DNA of 64,000 nucleotides, taken from Roseomonas sp. HF4. Its GTDB lineage: Bacteria > Pseudomonadota > Alphaproteobacteria > Acetobacterales > Acetobacteraceae. Positions 51,185-60,030 of this stretch are shown here, piece after piece. Below the pieces are notes generated by a model. That model searched no databases and was not told where the DNA came from. It saw nothing but the letters and a program-made list of their open reading frames with translations. Within the stretch, counting starts at the first letter, position 1, and each line of letters starts with the position of its first letter. The translations under genes and the position numbers were made by a program. The stretch lies in NCBI RefSeq assembly GCF_005222755.1, contig NZ_STGD01000002.1, positions 62,001 to 126,000 of the forward strand, written 5' to 3'.

Positions 51185-52369
51185 TCAGGCATTGCCCGAA
51201 AGGTACTCCATCGCCGCCAGGACGCCGCCCGCCTTGTATGGCACGCCGGCCGCTCGCAGCCCCATCTCGACCCCGCCCAGCGTGCCGACCAGCTGCAGGT
51301 CGCCGAAATCGCCGAGGTGGCCGATGCGGAACACGCGGTCGTTGAGCTGCCCGAGGCCGTTGCCGAGCGACATGTTGTGCCGTTCCAGGATCGTCGCGCG
51401 CAGCGCGTTCGCGCTGTGGCCCTCGGGCAGGCGCACCGCGGTCAGCGCGGAGGAATAGTGCCGCGGATCCGCGCACTGGATCTCGAAGCCCCAGTGCCGC
51501 ACGGCGCGGCGCGTGGCTTCCGCGTGGCGGTCATGGCGGGCGAAGACGTTGTCCAGCCCTTCCTCCAGCAGCATGTCGACGGCGGCGTCGAGGCCATAGA
51601 GCAGGTTGGTCGCCGGCGTGTACGGGAAATAGCCGGTGGCGTTGGCCGCCAGCATCGGCTTCCAGTCCCAGAAGGACCGCGGCAGCCTGGCGGTCTCGCT
51701 TGCCTTCAGCGCCTTGGCGGAGATCGCGTTGAAGGACAGCCCCGGCGGCAGCATCAGCCCCTTCTGGGACCCGGCCACGGTGACATCCACGCCCCATTCG
51801 TCGTGGCGGTAGTCGATCGAGCCGAGCGAGGAGATGGTGTCCACCAGCAGCAGCGCCGGGTGCCCCGCGGCGTCGATGGCGCGGCGGACCTCGTCGACGC
51901 GCGAGGTGCAGCCGGTCGAGGTCTCGTTGTGCACCACGCAGACCGCCTTGATGGCATGCGCCTTGTCGTCGCGCAGGCGGGCCTCGATCTGCGCCACGTC
52001 GGCGCCGCGGCGCCAGTCGGTCTTCACCAGGTCGGTCACGATGCCGAGCCGGTCGGCCATCTCCTGCCAGAGATGCGCGAACCAGCCGGTCTCGCACATC
52101 AGGACCCGGTCGCCTGGCGAGAGCGTATTGGCGAGCGCCGCTTCCCACGCCCCGGTGCCCGAGGCCGGGTAGATGATGACATGCGACTGCGTCTTGAAGG
52201 CGTGCCGCACCTTCTCCAGCAGCTGCGTGCCGAACCGGCCGAAATCCGGCCCGCGATGGTCCATCGTCGGGTTGTCCATGGCGCGCAGGACCCGGTCCGG
52301 CACGTTGGTCGGGCCAGGGATCTGCAGGAAATGACGGCCGGCGACGGGCTTGGACTGGAAATAGGCCAT
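51185..52369 (-). CDS. Class V aminotransferase, serine/alanine-glyoxylate type
   Basis: A 394-residue PLP enzyme. LQIPGPTNVPDRVLRAMDNPTMDHRGPDF is the family opening, IIYPASGTGAWEAAL holds the phosphate site, and Lys203 in VAGSQKGLMLPPG forms the Schiff base. Serine-glyoxylate aminotransferase makes glycine and hydroxypyruvate from serine and glyoxylate. The divergent glycolate-oxidase-like gene and the hyi/garR pair support that role. Alanine-glyoxylate activity is an alternative. Confidence 0.92.
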   Translation of the reverse strand: MAYFQSKPVAGRHFLQIPGPTNVPDRVLRAMDNPTMDHRGPDFGRFGTQLLEKVRHAFKTQSHVIIYPASGTGAWEAALANTLSPGDRVLMCETGWFAHLWQEMADRLGIVTDLVKTDWRRGADVAQIEARLRDDKAHAIKAVCVVHNETSTGCTSRVDEVRRAIDAAGHPALLLVDTISSLGSIDYRHDEWGVDVTVAGSQKGLMLPPGLSFNAISAKALKASETARLPRSFWDWKPMLAANATGYFPYTPATNLLYGLDAAVDMLLEEGLDNVFARHDRHAEATRRAVRHWGFEIQCADPRHYSSALTAVRLPEGHSANALRATILERHNMSLGNGLGQLNDRVFRIGHLGDFGDLQLVGTLGGVEMGLRAAGVPYKAGGVLAAMEYLSGNA

Positions 52370-52522
52370 GGGGCGGTTCCCTCTCTCTCGGGGCGCTTCA
52401 TGCCCCGAAGCACCGCGCCGCGCCAATGAGTTCGGCTTGTGCGATCCATCAGGAGTATCCATTCGTGGACCACGCGCGCGGGCGGTAGGCTCGGCGCGTC
52501 GCCAGCCTCGGGACCGCGCCGC

Positions 52523-55438
52523 ATGAATGTCGTCACCAGCACCCGCCCGACCCTCGGGGACAGCCGCCTCGCCGCCCGCCTGCGGCGAGAGACGCGGGGC
52601 GAGGTGCTGTTCGCCGCCGCCGACCGCGGGCGCTATGCGACGGACGCCTCGATCTACCAGGTCGAGCCACACGGCGTGCTGGTCCCCCGCTCGATCGAGG
52701 ACGTGCAGGCGGCCATGGCACTGTGCCGGGAGGACGGCATCCCTGTGCTGCCGCGTGGCGGCGGCACCAGCCAGTGTGGGCAGACGGTGAACCGTGCGCT
52801 GGTGCTGGACTGCACGAAGTACCTGCGCGACGTCATCGAGGTCGACCCGGCGGCGCAGCGCGCGCGCGTACAGCCCGGCATCACGCTGGGCGCGCTGAAC
52901 GACGCGCTGAAGCCGCACGGCCTGTTCTTCCCGGTCGATCCCTCCACCTGGCAGCGCTGCACGATCGGCGGCATGGCGGGGAACAATTCCTGCGGGTCGA
53001 AATCCATCCGCTACGGCCTGATGGCCGACAACGTCACCGCCATCGACGCGCTGCTGGCCGACGGCTCCCGCTTCACCTTCGCCGACCTGCCCGACAACCT
53101 CGGCGGCGACGTTCCCGCAACGACTGCCGACCTCATCCAGCGCCTGCGCGCCCTCGGCGCGCGGGAAGCGGAGGAGATCGCCGCCCGCTTCCCGAACCAG
53201 TTGCGCCGCGTCGGCGGCTACAACATCGAGAGTCTGACACCGGCCGCCCGCGCCGAGGGCCGTGGCAACCTCGCGCGCCTCCTGGTTGGCTCCGAAGGCA
53301 CGCTGGCCTTCTCCGCCGCGCTCGACCTGAAACTGTGGCCGATCAAGCCGCGCAAGGCGCTCGGCATCTGCCAGTTCCCCACCTTCCGCGCCGCCATGGC
53401 GGCGTCCCAGCACCTGGTCACGCTGGACCCGGAGGCGGTGGAGCTGGTGGACCGGACGATGATCGACCTCGGCCGTTCCATCCCGATCTACCGCGCCACC
53501 ATCGACCGGATGTTGAAGGGCGAGCCGGACAGCCTGCTGATCGTCGAATTCCACGGCCACGACGACGCGCCCCTTCTGCAGGCGCTGGACCGGCTGGAGG
53601 AGATGATGGCCGACCTCGGCTTCCCCGGCGCGGTGGTGCGCGCGACCGACGCCGGCTTCCAGGCCGCGATCGCCGAGGTCCGCGAGGCCGGGCTCAACAT
53701 CATGATGTCCATGAAGGGCGACGGGAAGCCGGTGTCCTTCATCGAGGATTGCGCCGTGGCGCTCCCCGACCTCGCCGACTACACCGAAAAGCTGAACGAC
53801 GTGTTCGCGAGGCACGGCACCAAGGGCACCTGGTACGCGCATGCCTCGGTCGGCTGCCTGCATGTCCGCCCCGTTTTGAACATGAAGGACGGCGAGGACG
53901 TGCGGAAGATGCGCGCCATCGCCGAGGAATGCTTCGCGCTCGTGCGCGAATACAAGGGCAGCCATTCCGGCGAGCACGGCGACGGCATCGTGCGGTCCGA
54001 ATTCAACGAGACGATGTTCGGCCCCCGAATCGCCCGCGCCTTCGAGGCGGTGAAGGACGCCTTTGACCCGGCGGCCCTTATGAACCCGGGGCGCGTCGTG
54101 CGCGCGCCGCGGATGGATGACCGTTCCCTGTTCCGCTACGCGCCCGGCTATGCGGCGGACCCGCAGGTCACGCCGGTGCTCGACTGGTCCGAGCACCCGG
54201 GGCCCCTCGGCGGCCTGCTCGGCGCGGTCGAGATGTGCAACAACAACGGCACCTGCCGGAAGTTCGACGCGAACGTCATGTGCCCGTCCTGGCGCGCGAC
54301 GCGGGACGAGCAGCACCTCACGCGCGGGCGCGCCAACACGCTGCGCCTGGCGCTGACCGGCCAGTTGGGCGCGGGCGCCCTCGCCTCGGATGAGGTGGCC
54401 GCGGCGATGGCGCTCTGCGTCTCCTGCAAGGGCTGCAAGCGCGAATGCCCGACCGGCGTCGACATGGCGCGCATGAAGATCGAGGTGCTGGCAGCGCGCG
54501 CCAAGGCGCACGGCATCTCCTGGCGGGACCGGATCGTCGCGACACTGCCGCGCTGGGCGCGCTTCGCCTCGCTGCTGCCGCCGGTCGCCAATGCGCGCGA
54601 CAGCATCCCGGGCCTCGCCGCGCTGTCGGAACGCGTGCTCGGCCTCGCCGCCGAACGGTCGCTGCCGCGCTTCGCCTGGGGAGCCTTCCACGACGCCGAA
54701 CTGCGCGCGCCCGATGGCCGCGCGGGCGAGGTCATCCTGCTGCCCGACGCCTTCAACCGCTATTTCGAGCCGGAGAACCTGCGCGCCGCCATCCGCGTGC
54801 TGCGCGCCGCCGGTTACGACCCAGCCGTGGCCCGGCCGCCGCGCGGCGCCCGGCCGCTCGACGAAGGGCGCACGCTGCTCGCCGCCGGGCTGGTCGAGAA
54901 GGCGCGCGCCGAGGCGCGGCGGACGCTGGAGGCGCTGTCCGCCTTCACCTCCCCGGTCATCGGAATCGAGCCTTCCTCGCTCACCACGCTCCGCGACGAA
55001 TTCCTCGCGCTGCTGCCGGGCGAGCCCGCGCGCGCCCTGGCCGCCCGCGCCTTCCTGCTGTCGGAGTTCCTCGACCGCGAGAAGGCGGTGCTGCCGCTGA
55101 AGCCGCTGGAGGCCGAGGCCCATATCCACGGCCATTGCCACCAGAAGGCCTTCGGCGCCTTCACCCCCGCGGTGGCCCTGCTCAGGCGCATCCCAGGGCT
55201 GAAGGTGACACCCATCGCATCGTCCTGCTGCGGCATGGCGGGCGCGTTCGGCTACCAGGCGGAAACGCTCGGGGCCTCGAAGGCGATGGCGGAACTCGCG
55301 CTGCTGCCGGCAGTGCGCGCCGCGGCGCCTGGCGCCTTCATCGTCGCCGACGGCACCTCCTGCCGTCACCAGATCGCCGACCTCGCCGGCCGCGAGGCGC
55401 TGCATTCCGTCCGACTGCTGGAGAGGGCGCTCACATGA
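52523..55438 (+). CDS. FAD-linked oxidase / Fe-S / CCG fusion (glycolate or D-lactate oxidase-like)
   Basis: A 971-residue fusion. An FAD-binding PCMH domain (about 30-265, with GIPVLPRGGGTSQCGQTVN and GGMAGNNSCGSKSIRYG) is followed by an FAD-oxidase C domain (about 270-550, YKGSHSGEHGDGIVRSE). A ferredoxin-like region has Cys572, Cys578 and Cys587 in CNNNGTC...MCPSW and Cys632/635/638/642 in CVSCKGCKRECP. A C-terminal CCG-type domain (CHQKAF, SSCCGMAGAFGYQ) completes it. It joins what GlcD and GlcF do in E. coli in one chain. It probably oxidises glycolate, D-lactate or a related 2-hydroxyacid and passes electrons to quinone. It is coupled by ATGA to the DUF924 gene. Confidence 0.9.
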   Translation: MNVVTSTRPTLGDSRLAARLRRETRGEVLFAAADRGRYATDASIYQVEPHGVLVPRSIEDVQAAMALCREDGIPVLPRGGGTSQCGQTVNRALVLDCTKYLRDVIEVDPAAQRARVQPGITLGALNDALKPHGLFFPVDPSTWQRCTIGGMAGNNSCGSKSIRYGLMADNVTAIDALLADGSRFTFADLPDNLGGDVPATTADLIQRLRALGAREAEEIAARFPNQLRRVGGYNIESLTPAARAEGRGNLARLLVGSEGTLAFSAALDLKLWPIKPRKALGICQFPTFRAAMAASQHLVTLDPEAVELVDRTMIDLGRSIPIYRATIDRMLKGEPDSLLIVEFHGHDDAPLLQALDRLEEMMADLGFPGAVVRATDAGFQAAIAEVREAGLNIMMSMKGDGKPVSFIEDCAVALPDLADYTEKLNDVFARHGTKGTWYAHASVGCLHVRPVLNMKDGEDVRKMRAIAEECFALVREYKGSHSGEHGDGIVRSEFNETMFGPRIARAFEAVKDAFDPAALMNPGRVVRAPRMDDRSLFRYAPGYAADPQVTPVLDWSEHPGPLGGLLGAVEMCNNNGTCRKFDANVMCPSWRATRDEQHLTRGRANTLRLALTGQLGAGALASDEVAAAMALCVSCKGCKRECPTGVDMARMKIEVLAARAKAHGISWRDRIVATLPRWARFASLLPPVANARDSIPGLAALSERVLGLAAERSLPRFAWGAFHDAELRAPDGRAGEVILLPDAFNRYFEPENLRAAIRVLRAAGYDPAVARPPRGARPLDEGRTLLAAGLVEKARAEARRTLEALSAFTSPVIGIEPSSLTTLRDEFLALLPGEPARALAARAFLLSEFLDREKAVLPLKPLEAEAHIHGHCHQKAFGAFTPAVALLRRIPGLKVTPIASSCCGMAGAFGYQAETLGASKAMAELALLPAVRAAAPGAFIVADGTSCRHQIADLAGREALHSVRLLERALT

Positions 55439-56007
55439 CGACACCGCAGGATGTGCTGGCCTTCTGGTTCGCCGACGGCCCCGATGCCTGGCGCGAAGCC
55501 TGGTTCAAGCGCGACGATACCTTCGACGCCGCCATCCGGGACCGCTTCGGCGCCGACGTCGCCGCAGCGCGCACCGGCGCCCATTCGGGCTGGGCGGACA
55601 CGGCCGAGGGCGCGCTCGCGCTCGCCATCCTGCTCGACCAGTTCCCGCGCAACCTCTACCGCGGCGCCGCCGAGGCCTTCGCGGCCGACCCGCTGATGCG
55701 CGACATCGCGCGCGACGCGGTCCTCGCCCGGCGCTTCGACCGCGTCCTCACGCCGACGCAGCGCGCCTTCCTCTACCTCCCCTTCGAGCACTCGGAATCG
55801 ATGGCCGACCAGGACCTCTCGGTCGCGCTGTTCGAGGGGCTGCGCGACGACCCCGCGCACGCCAGGCCCGGGGGCACGATCGACTACGCCTGGCGGCACC
55901 GCGCCGTGATCGCCCGCTTCGGCCGCTTCCCGCACCGCAACGCGGCGCTCGGGCGCGAGAGCACCGCGGCGGAAGCGGCCTGGCTCGCGGCCGGCGGCGG
56001 GTTCTGA
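55435..56007 (+). CDS. DUF924 family protein
   Basis: A 190-residue all-helical protein. PQDVLAFWFADGPDAWREAWFKRDDTFDAAIRDRFG and GALALAILLDQFPRNLYRG are the hallmarks of DUF924. RVLTPTQRAFLYLPFEHSES and HRAVIARFGRFPHRNAALGR complete the family. The function is unknown. Its ATG overlaps the oxidase stop. Confidence 0.93.
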   Translation: MTTPQDVLAFWFADGPDAWREAWFKRDDTFDAAIRDRFGADVAAARTGAHSGWADTAEGALALAILLDQFPRNLYRGAAEAFAADPLMRDIARDAVLARRFDRVLTPTQRAFLYLPFEHSESMADQDLSVALFEGLRDDPAHARPGGTIDYAWRHRAVIARFGRFPHRNAALGRESTAAEAAWLAAGGGF

Positions 56008-56096
56008 CGCGGTCCGAAAGGCTTCACTGACGGTCGCGGCGGGATGCGGCAATCTCGCGCGCAGCGATCAACCCGCAGCGACGAGCTATCCGAGCC

Positions 56097-56798
56097 ATGC
56101 CCGCCTTCATCCCCTTCCGCAGCTTCGCCGCCCTTTGCGTCGCCGCCTATGACATCCAGGCCAGCGCCGTCGGCGCCTACGCGCGCTTCGGCGAGACCGA
56201 CCAGCGAATGTCCGGCTTCCAGGGCGCCATCTACCGCGCCGCGAATGGCGGCGGGCTCGACTGGGTGGTGGCGGTGGCCGGCACGCAGCCGACCGACACC
56301 GGCGGCGCGGACCTCGTCGCCGATGCCGGCTTCGGCGGCGGCCTCTCGACCATCGTGAGCCCGCTGGTGGCGCTGGCCGGCACCGCCGTGCTCTGGCACC
56401 AGATCGCCTGCGCCGAGGACCTGGTGCGCAATGCCCGCGCCGTCATGGGCCGGGGCGACCGGCTCTACATCACCGGCCATTCGCTCGGCGGCGGCATCGC
56501 ACAATGCGTCGCGGCGCGGATGGGCGTGGATGCGGTCGGAATCTCGGCCCCCGCCGTCACGCGCGTCACCGGCGTCGAGTCCGCCTATCTCCGGAACCGC
56601 CCGCGCATCACCTGCCTGAAGGTTCGCAACGACCCAATCAACCACACCGGCATGGTCGGCAACTGGCTCGGGCGCGTGGTTCCGCTCGAAAGCCCGCGCA
56701 CCGGCGGCGACGCGCATTCGATCGACCAGACCCTGGCCGAGCTGAAGCCTGCGGGCAGCTTCAGCACGCTCGGCGCACGGGACCCCTTCGCGGCCTGA
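56097..56798 (+). CDS. Lipase class 3-like alpha/beta hydrolase
   Basis: A 233-residue hydrolase. DWVVAVAGTQPTDTGGADLVADAG is the oxyanion-side segment of class 3 lipases, and LYITGHSLGGGIAQCVA holds the nucleophile Ser129. A likely acid is in KVRNDPINHTG and the His in GGDAHSIDQTL. There is no signal peptide. Lipid substrates are not certain; many such proteins are uncharacterised. It stands alone, 89 bases after the DUF924 gene. Confidence 0.8.
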   Translation: MPAFIPFRSFAALCVAAYDIQASAVGAYARFGETDQRMSGFQGAIYRAANGGGLDWVVAVAGTQPTDTGGADLVADAGFGGGLSTIVSPLVALAGTAVLWHQIACAEDLVRNARAVMGRGDRLYITGHSLGGGIAQCVAARMGVDAVGISAPAVTRVTGVESAYLRNRPRITCLKVRNDPINHTGMVGNWLGRVVPLESPRTGGDAHSIDQTLAELKPAGSFSTLGARDPFAA

Positions 56799-56971
56799 CG
56801 TCGCGCCGGCCGGCGGCACTGCCCCGGGTGATCCCCGGGGCGCCTGCCAAGCGAAGATTTCTGTTGCGACGCAGCACAAAGTTCTGCGATTGTTCTCCTT
56901 GCGCCCTCGGTCACGACGGCGTCAGGGAAGGACAGACCGCCGGACGCATGGCCCCCATCCAGGAGGGTTCC

Positions 56972-57727
56972 ATGCCGCGTCCCCTGTCCCGCCGCCTCCT
57001 TCTTGCCACGACGCTCGCCACGCCCGCGCTGCTCGCCGGACGCCCCGCCCGCGCGGTGCAGGAGGTCGATGTCGAGCTCGTCCTCGCCGTCGATGTCTCG
57101 CGCTCCGTCGATGCCGAGGAGATGGAGATGCAGATGCAGGGCTACGCCACCGCCTTCCGCGATCCCCGCCTGGCCGAGGGCATCGCCGGCGGCCCGCTCG
57201 GCGCCATCGCCGTCACGCTCTTCACCTGGTCGGACTGGAACTACCAGCGGACGCTCGTGCCCTGGACGCGCCTCGACGGCGCGGCAGCCTGCGAGGGCTT
57301 CGCAGCCGCGCTGGACGCCGCCCCGCGGGAGACGCATCTCTACACGTCGATCTCGGGCGCCATCGACTTCGCCGCGCGGCGCTTCGGGGAACGGTTCGAG
57401 GGGCTGCGCCGCGTCGTCGACATCTCCGGCGACGGGGTGAACAATTCCGGGCGGCCGCTCGCCGCCGCGCGCGACGAGGCACTGGAGCAGGGCATCGTGC
57501 TGAACGGGCTCGCGGTGCTGGACCGCACGCCGCAGCCCTCCGTGCTGCTCGCGGGACTGCCGCCGGTCGACGAATACTTCCGCGACCAGGTGATCGGCGG
57601 CCCCGGCGCCTTCCTCATGGTGGCCGAGGGCTATGCGAGCTTCGCCGGCGCGGTGCGGCGCAAGATCATCCGGGAGATCGCCGCCCTGCCCGGACAGGGC
57701 CCGCGCGTTGAGCGCGCGACAACCTGA
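56972..57727 (+). CDS. DUF1194 family VWA-like exported protein
   Basis: A 251-residue protein with a signal peptide (MPRPLSRRLLLATTLATPALLAGRPARA) that may be Sec or Tat type. VDVELVLAVDVSRSVDAEEMEMQ gives a MIDAS-like Asp41-x-Ser43-x-Ser45 motif, and VVDISGDGVNNSGRP is the second metal loop of DUF1194. It likely binds a divalent ion and a protein partner in the periplasm. AGGAGGG precedes the start. The function is unknown. Confidence 0.92.
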   Translation: MPRPLSRRLLLATTLATPALLAGRPARAVQEVDVELVLAVDVSRSVDAEEMEMQMQGYATAFRDPRLAEGIAGGPLGAIAVTLFTWSDWNYQRTLVPWTRLDGAAACEGFAAALDAAPRETHLYTSISGAIDFAARRFGERFEGLRRVVDISGDGVNNSGRPLAAARDEALEQGIVLNGLAVLDRTPQPSVLLAGLPPVDEYFRDQVIGGPGAFLMVAEGYASFAGAVRRKIIREIAALPGQGPRVERATT

Positions 57728-57737
57728 TCCGCGGCCG

Positions 57738-57764
57738 GCCCGTCGGCCTGGACGGCCGGCGGGC
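57738..57764 (+). terminator. Candidate terminator hairpin after the DUF1194 gene
   Basis: GCCCGTCGGCC and GGCCGGCGGGC form an 11-bp stem (one G-T pair) with a 5-base loop, 10 bases past the stop. No T-run follows. Confidence 0.45.
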
Positions 57765-57799
57765 TTGCGCGCGGCCAGGATCACGCCATACCCGCGGGC

Positions 57800-58759
57800 A
57801 TGACCGACTGCATCGCCATCATCGGCGCCGGGCTCGCCGGCATCTCGGCCGCCCGCAGCCTTGCCGCGCGCGGCCATGCCGTGCGCCTGTTCGACAAGGG
57901 CCGCGCCGCGGGCGGGCGCCTCGCGACGCGGCGGGCCGAGCATGGCGGGCAGCGCCTGCAGTTCGACCACGGGGCGCAGTACCTGCGCGCCGCCGGCCCC
58001 GGCTTCGCCGCCGCTCTGGCCGAGGCCGGCGCGCAGCCCTGGCCGGATGCGGAACGCCGGGTCGGGATGCCCGGCATGTCGGCGCTGCCGCGCGCACTGC
58101 TCGGCGCCCTGCCGCTCACGGCCGGGCGCCATGTCGGCGAGGTCAGGGGCCGCCCCGGCGCCTGGACCATCCGCCACTGGGACGCGAAGGAGGCCAGGCC
58201 CGGCGCGCCCCTGCCGGTAACGGCGCCCGTCGAGGACGGCCCATTCTCCGCCGTGCTCGTCGCCCTGCCGGCGCCGCAGGCGGCAGCGCTCCTGCCTGCC
58301 TTCGGCGCCGCGCTCGCCCCCGTCCGCTACGCCCCCTGCTGGACCGTCATGGCGCATTTCGACGCGCCGCTGCCGCTGCCCGATACGCTGCGGCCCGAGG
58401 GCCACGCCATCGGCTGGGCGGCGCGGGACTCCGCCAAGCCGGGGCGTGATGCCGGCGCCGGATGCTGGGTCGTGCAGGCGGGGCCGGCCTGGACCCGCGC
58501 CAATCTCGAGCGCCCGGCCGCCGAGGTCGTCGCGCCGCTGCTGGCCGAACTCGCGGGCCTCGCGCGTGTGCCACTGCCCGCGCCGGCCTGGGCGGCGGCG
58601 CATCGCTGGCGCTATTCGCTGCTGGAGGCGCCGCTCGGTGCGCCCTGCCTCTGGGATGCCGGGTCGCGGATCGGGCTGGCGGGGGATTGGTGCCTGGCCG
58701 GCCGCGCGGAGGCGGCCTGGGACAGCGGCGCGGCACTGGCCGCTCTCTTGGCGCCATGA
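57800..58759 (+). CDS. NAD(P)/FAD-dependent oxidoreductase, renalase-like
   Basis: A 319-residue flavoprotein. CIAIIGAGLAGISAARSLAARGHAVRLFDKG is the FAD-binding fold (Gly9-Gly14), GRAAGGRLATRRA the second motif and LQFDHGAQYLRA the third. The ending GLAGDWCLAGRAEAAWDSG is typical of renalase-like proteins. The substrate is unknown; bacterial renalases oxidise dihydro-nicotinamide isomers. It is first of a five-gene operon and overlaps the next gene by ATGA. Confidence 0.88.
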   Translation: MTDCIAIIGAGLAGISAARSLAARGHAVRLFDKGRAAGGRLATRRAEHGGQRLQFDHGAQYLRAAGPGFAAALAEAGAQPWPDAERRVGMPGMSALPRALLGALPLTAGRHVGEVRGRPGAWTIRHWDAKEARPGAPLPVTAPVEDGPFSAVLVALPAPQAAALLPAFGAALAPVRYAPCWTVMAHFDAPLPLPDTLRPEGHAIGWAARDSAKPGRDAGAGCWVVQAGPAWTRANLERPAAEVVAPLLAELAGLARVPLPAPAWAAAHRWRYSLLEAPLGAPCLWDAGSRIGLAGDWCLAGRAEAAWDSGAALAALLAP

Positions 58760-59337
58760 CCGCCCCCGCCCCACCCGCGACGCCGGAGGGCGCTCTGGCG
58801 CAGGCCTTCGCGCTGCTCGCGCGCGGCGTCGCCGACCGGCGGAGCCCCTTCCATACGCCGACGCTGGCGACGCGCGGCACGGACGGCACGCCCAACCTGC
58901 GCACCGTCGTGCTGCGTGCCTTCGACCCCGCGGCGCGGCGCCTGCGCATCCACACCGACCGGCGCAGCGCCAAGGCCGCCGAGGTCCTGACCGAGCCGCG
59001 CGTCATGCTGCACGGCTACGACGCCGGCGCCCGCGTGCAGCTGCGCCTCGGCGCCAAGGCGACGCTGCACCTGGACGATGCCGTGGCGGACGAGGCCTGG
59101 ACCGCGAGCCGGGCGATGTCGCGCCTGACCTACGCGACCGAACACCCACCCGGCGCCGAGGTCGCGGCGCCCCCGGCCTCGCCGGCCGAGGTCGGCACCG
59201 CCCGCGACAACTTCGCCGTGCTCGTGCTCCGGATGGACAGCCTGGACTGGCTGCTGCTCGCCCATGCGGGGCATCGCCGCGCGCGCTTCGCCTGGGATGC
59301 TGCGGGGCGGCTCGCCGCAAGCTGGGTCGCGCCATGA
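58756..59337 (+). CDS. Pyridoxamine 5'-phosphate oxidase-like FMN-binding protein
   Basis: A 193-residue split-barrel flavoprotein. LATRGTDGTPNLRTVVLRAFDPA is the PNPOx-like FMN-binding core, and RRSAKAAEVLTEPRVMLHGYDAGARVQLRLGAK the next strands. The C-terminal PNPOx dimerisation block is shortened, so a pyridoxamine oxidase activity is doubtful. It may use FMN or F420-like cofactor. It is translationally coupled on both sides (ATGA). Confidence 0.85.
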   Translation: MTAPAPPATPEGALAQAFALLARGVADRRSPFHTPTLATRGTDGTPNLRTVVLRAFDPAARRLRIHTDRRSAKAAEVLTEPRVMLHGYDAGARVQLRLGAKATLHLDDAVADEAWTASRAMSRLTYATEHPPGAEVAAPPASPAEVGTARDNFAVLVLRMDSLDWLLLAHAGHRRARFAWDAAGRLAASWVAP

Positions 59338-59579
59338 GCGAGCCCGCGATCCGCGACGCCATCCTGGCGCTCACCGCCGAACGCGGCGCTGACAGGAGCA
59401 TCTGCCCGTCCGAGGTCGCGCGCGCACTCTCGCCCGAGGACTGGCGCCCGCTGATGGCCCGAATCCGCCGGGAAGCCACCGTGCTGGCGCGCGAGGGCCG
59501 GATCGATATCCTGCGCAAGGGGAAGCCCGTGGATCCGGCGACGGAGATTCGCGGCGTCATCCGCCTGAGGACCCGCTGA
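59334..59579 (+). CDS. DUF3253 family small protein
   Basis: An 81-residue winged-helix-like protein. [27 protein letters not shown] and [16 protein letters not shown] match DUF3253, and the charged [11 protein letters not shown] helix is typical. It may bind nucleic acid or protein; the function is unknown. It overlaps both neighbours by ATGA and TGATG. Confidence 0.88.
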   Translation: MSEPAIRDAILALTAERGADRSICPSEVARALSPEDWRPLMARIRREATVLAREGRIDILRKGKPVDPATEIRGVIRLRTR

Positions 59580-60019
59580 TGCTCGGATTGCTGTTCTCCC
59601 GCGGCGCCGCCGGCGTGCCGCCCGCCGCGCCGGTCGACTTCGCGACGCTCGCGCTGCCGCCCTCCCCCAACACCTGCCTGCTGACGCCGAGCACGGCGCC
59701 GGGCGCGGGGCACCTTCACCACGACCCCTTCCCCGTGACGGCGGACGAAGCCTTCGCCGCGATCCGCGCGACCGCGGCCGCGCAGCCGCGCACCTTCGCC
59801 CTGGCCGAGTACCCCGAACGCCGGCAGGCGCAATGGGTCGCTCGGACGCGGCTGATGAACTACCCCGACATCGTGGTGGCCGAGGTCGCGCCCATCGGCG
59901 ACGGCACCGGCCTCTGGCTCTATTCGCGCAGCCTGCTGGGCTGGTCGGACCTCGGCGCCAACCGGGCGCGGGTGATGGCCTGGCTCGTGGCCTTCGAGGA
60001 CCGGCTGCGCCAGCGCTGA
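59579..60019 (+). CDS. DUF1499 family protein
   Basis: A 146-residue protein. [39 protein letters not shown] and [19 protein letters not shown] fit DUF1499, with a C-terminal [21 protein letters not shown]. It has no clear signal or membrane segment. The function is unknown. It overlaps the DUF3253 gene by one base, and the ABC gene follows after 11 bases. Confidence 0.85.
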   Translation: MLGLLFSRGAAGVPPAAPVDFATLALPPSPNTCLLTPSTAPGAGHLHHDPFPVTADEAFAAIRATAAAQPRTFALAEYPERRQAQWVARTRLMNYPDIVVAEVAPIGDGTGLWLYSRSLLGWSDLGANRARVMAWLVAFEDRLRQR

Positions 60020-60030
60020 GGGACCGCGCC

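Noticed and set aside
52388-52408. A 7-bp hairpin TCGGGGC/GCCCCGA before the aminotransferase start
   Set aside because: Short GC stems are expected by chance in this sequence, and nothing else marks it as regulatory.
51185-55444. A 1419-codon open leftward frame extending the aminotransferase antisense across the FAD/Fe-S fusion gene
   Set aside because: The upstream two thirds is Arg/Gly/Ala-rich antisense to a gene with clear domains. The true start is the ATG at 52369, opening MAYFQSKPVAGRHF.
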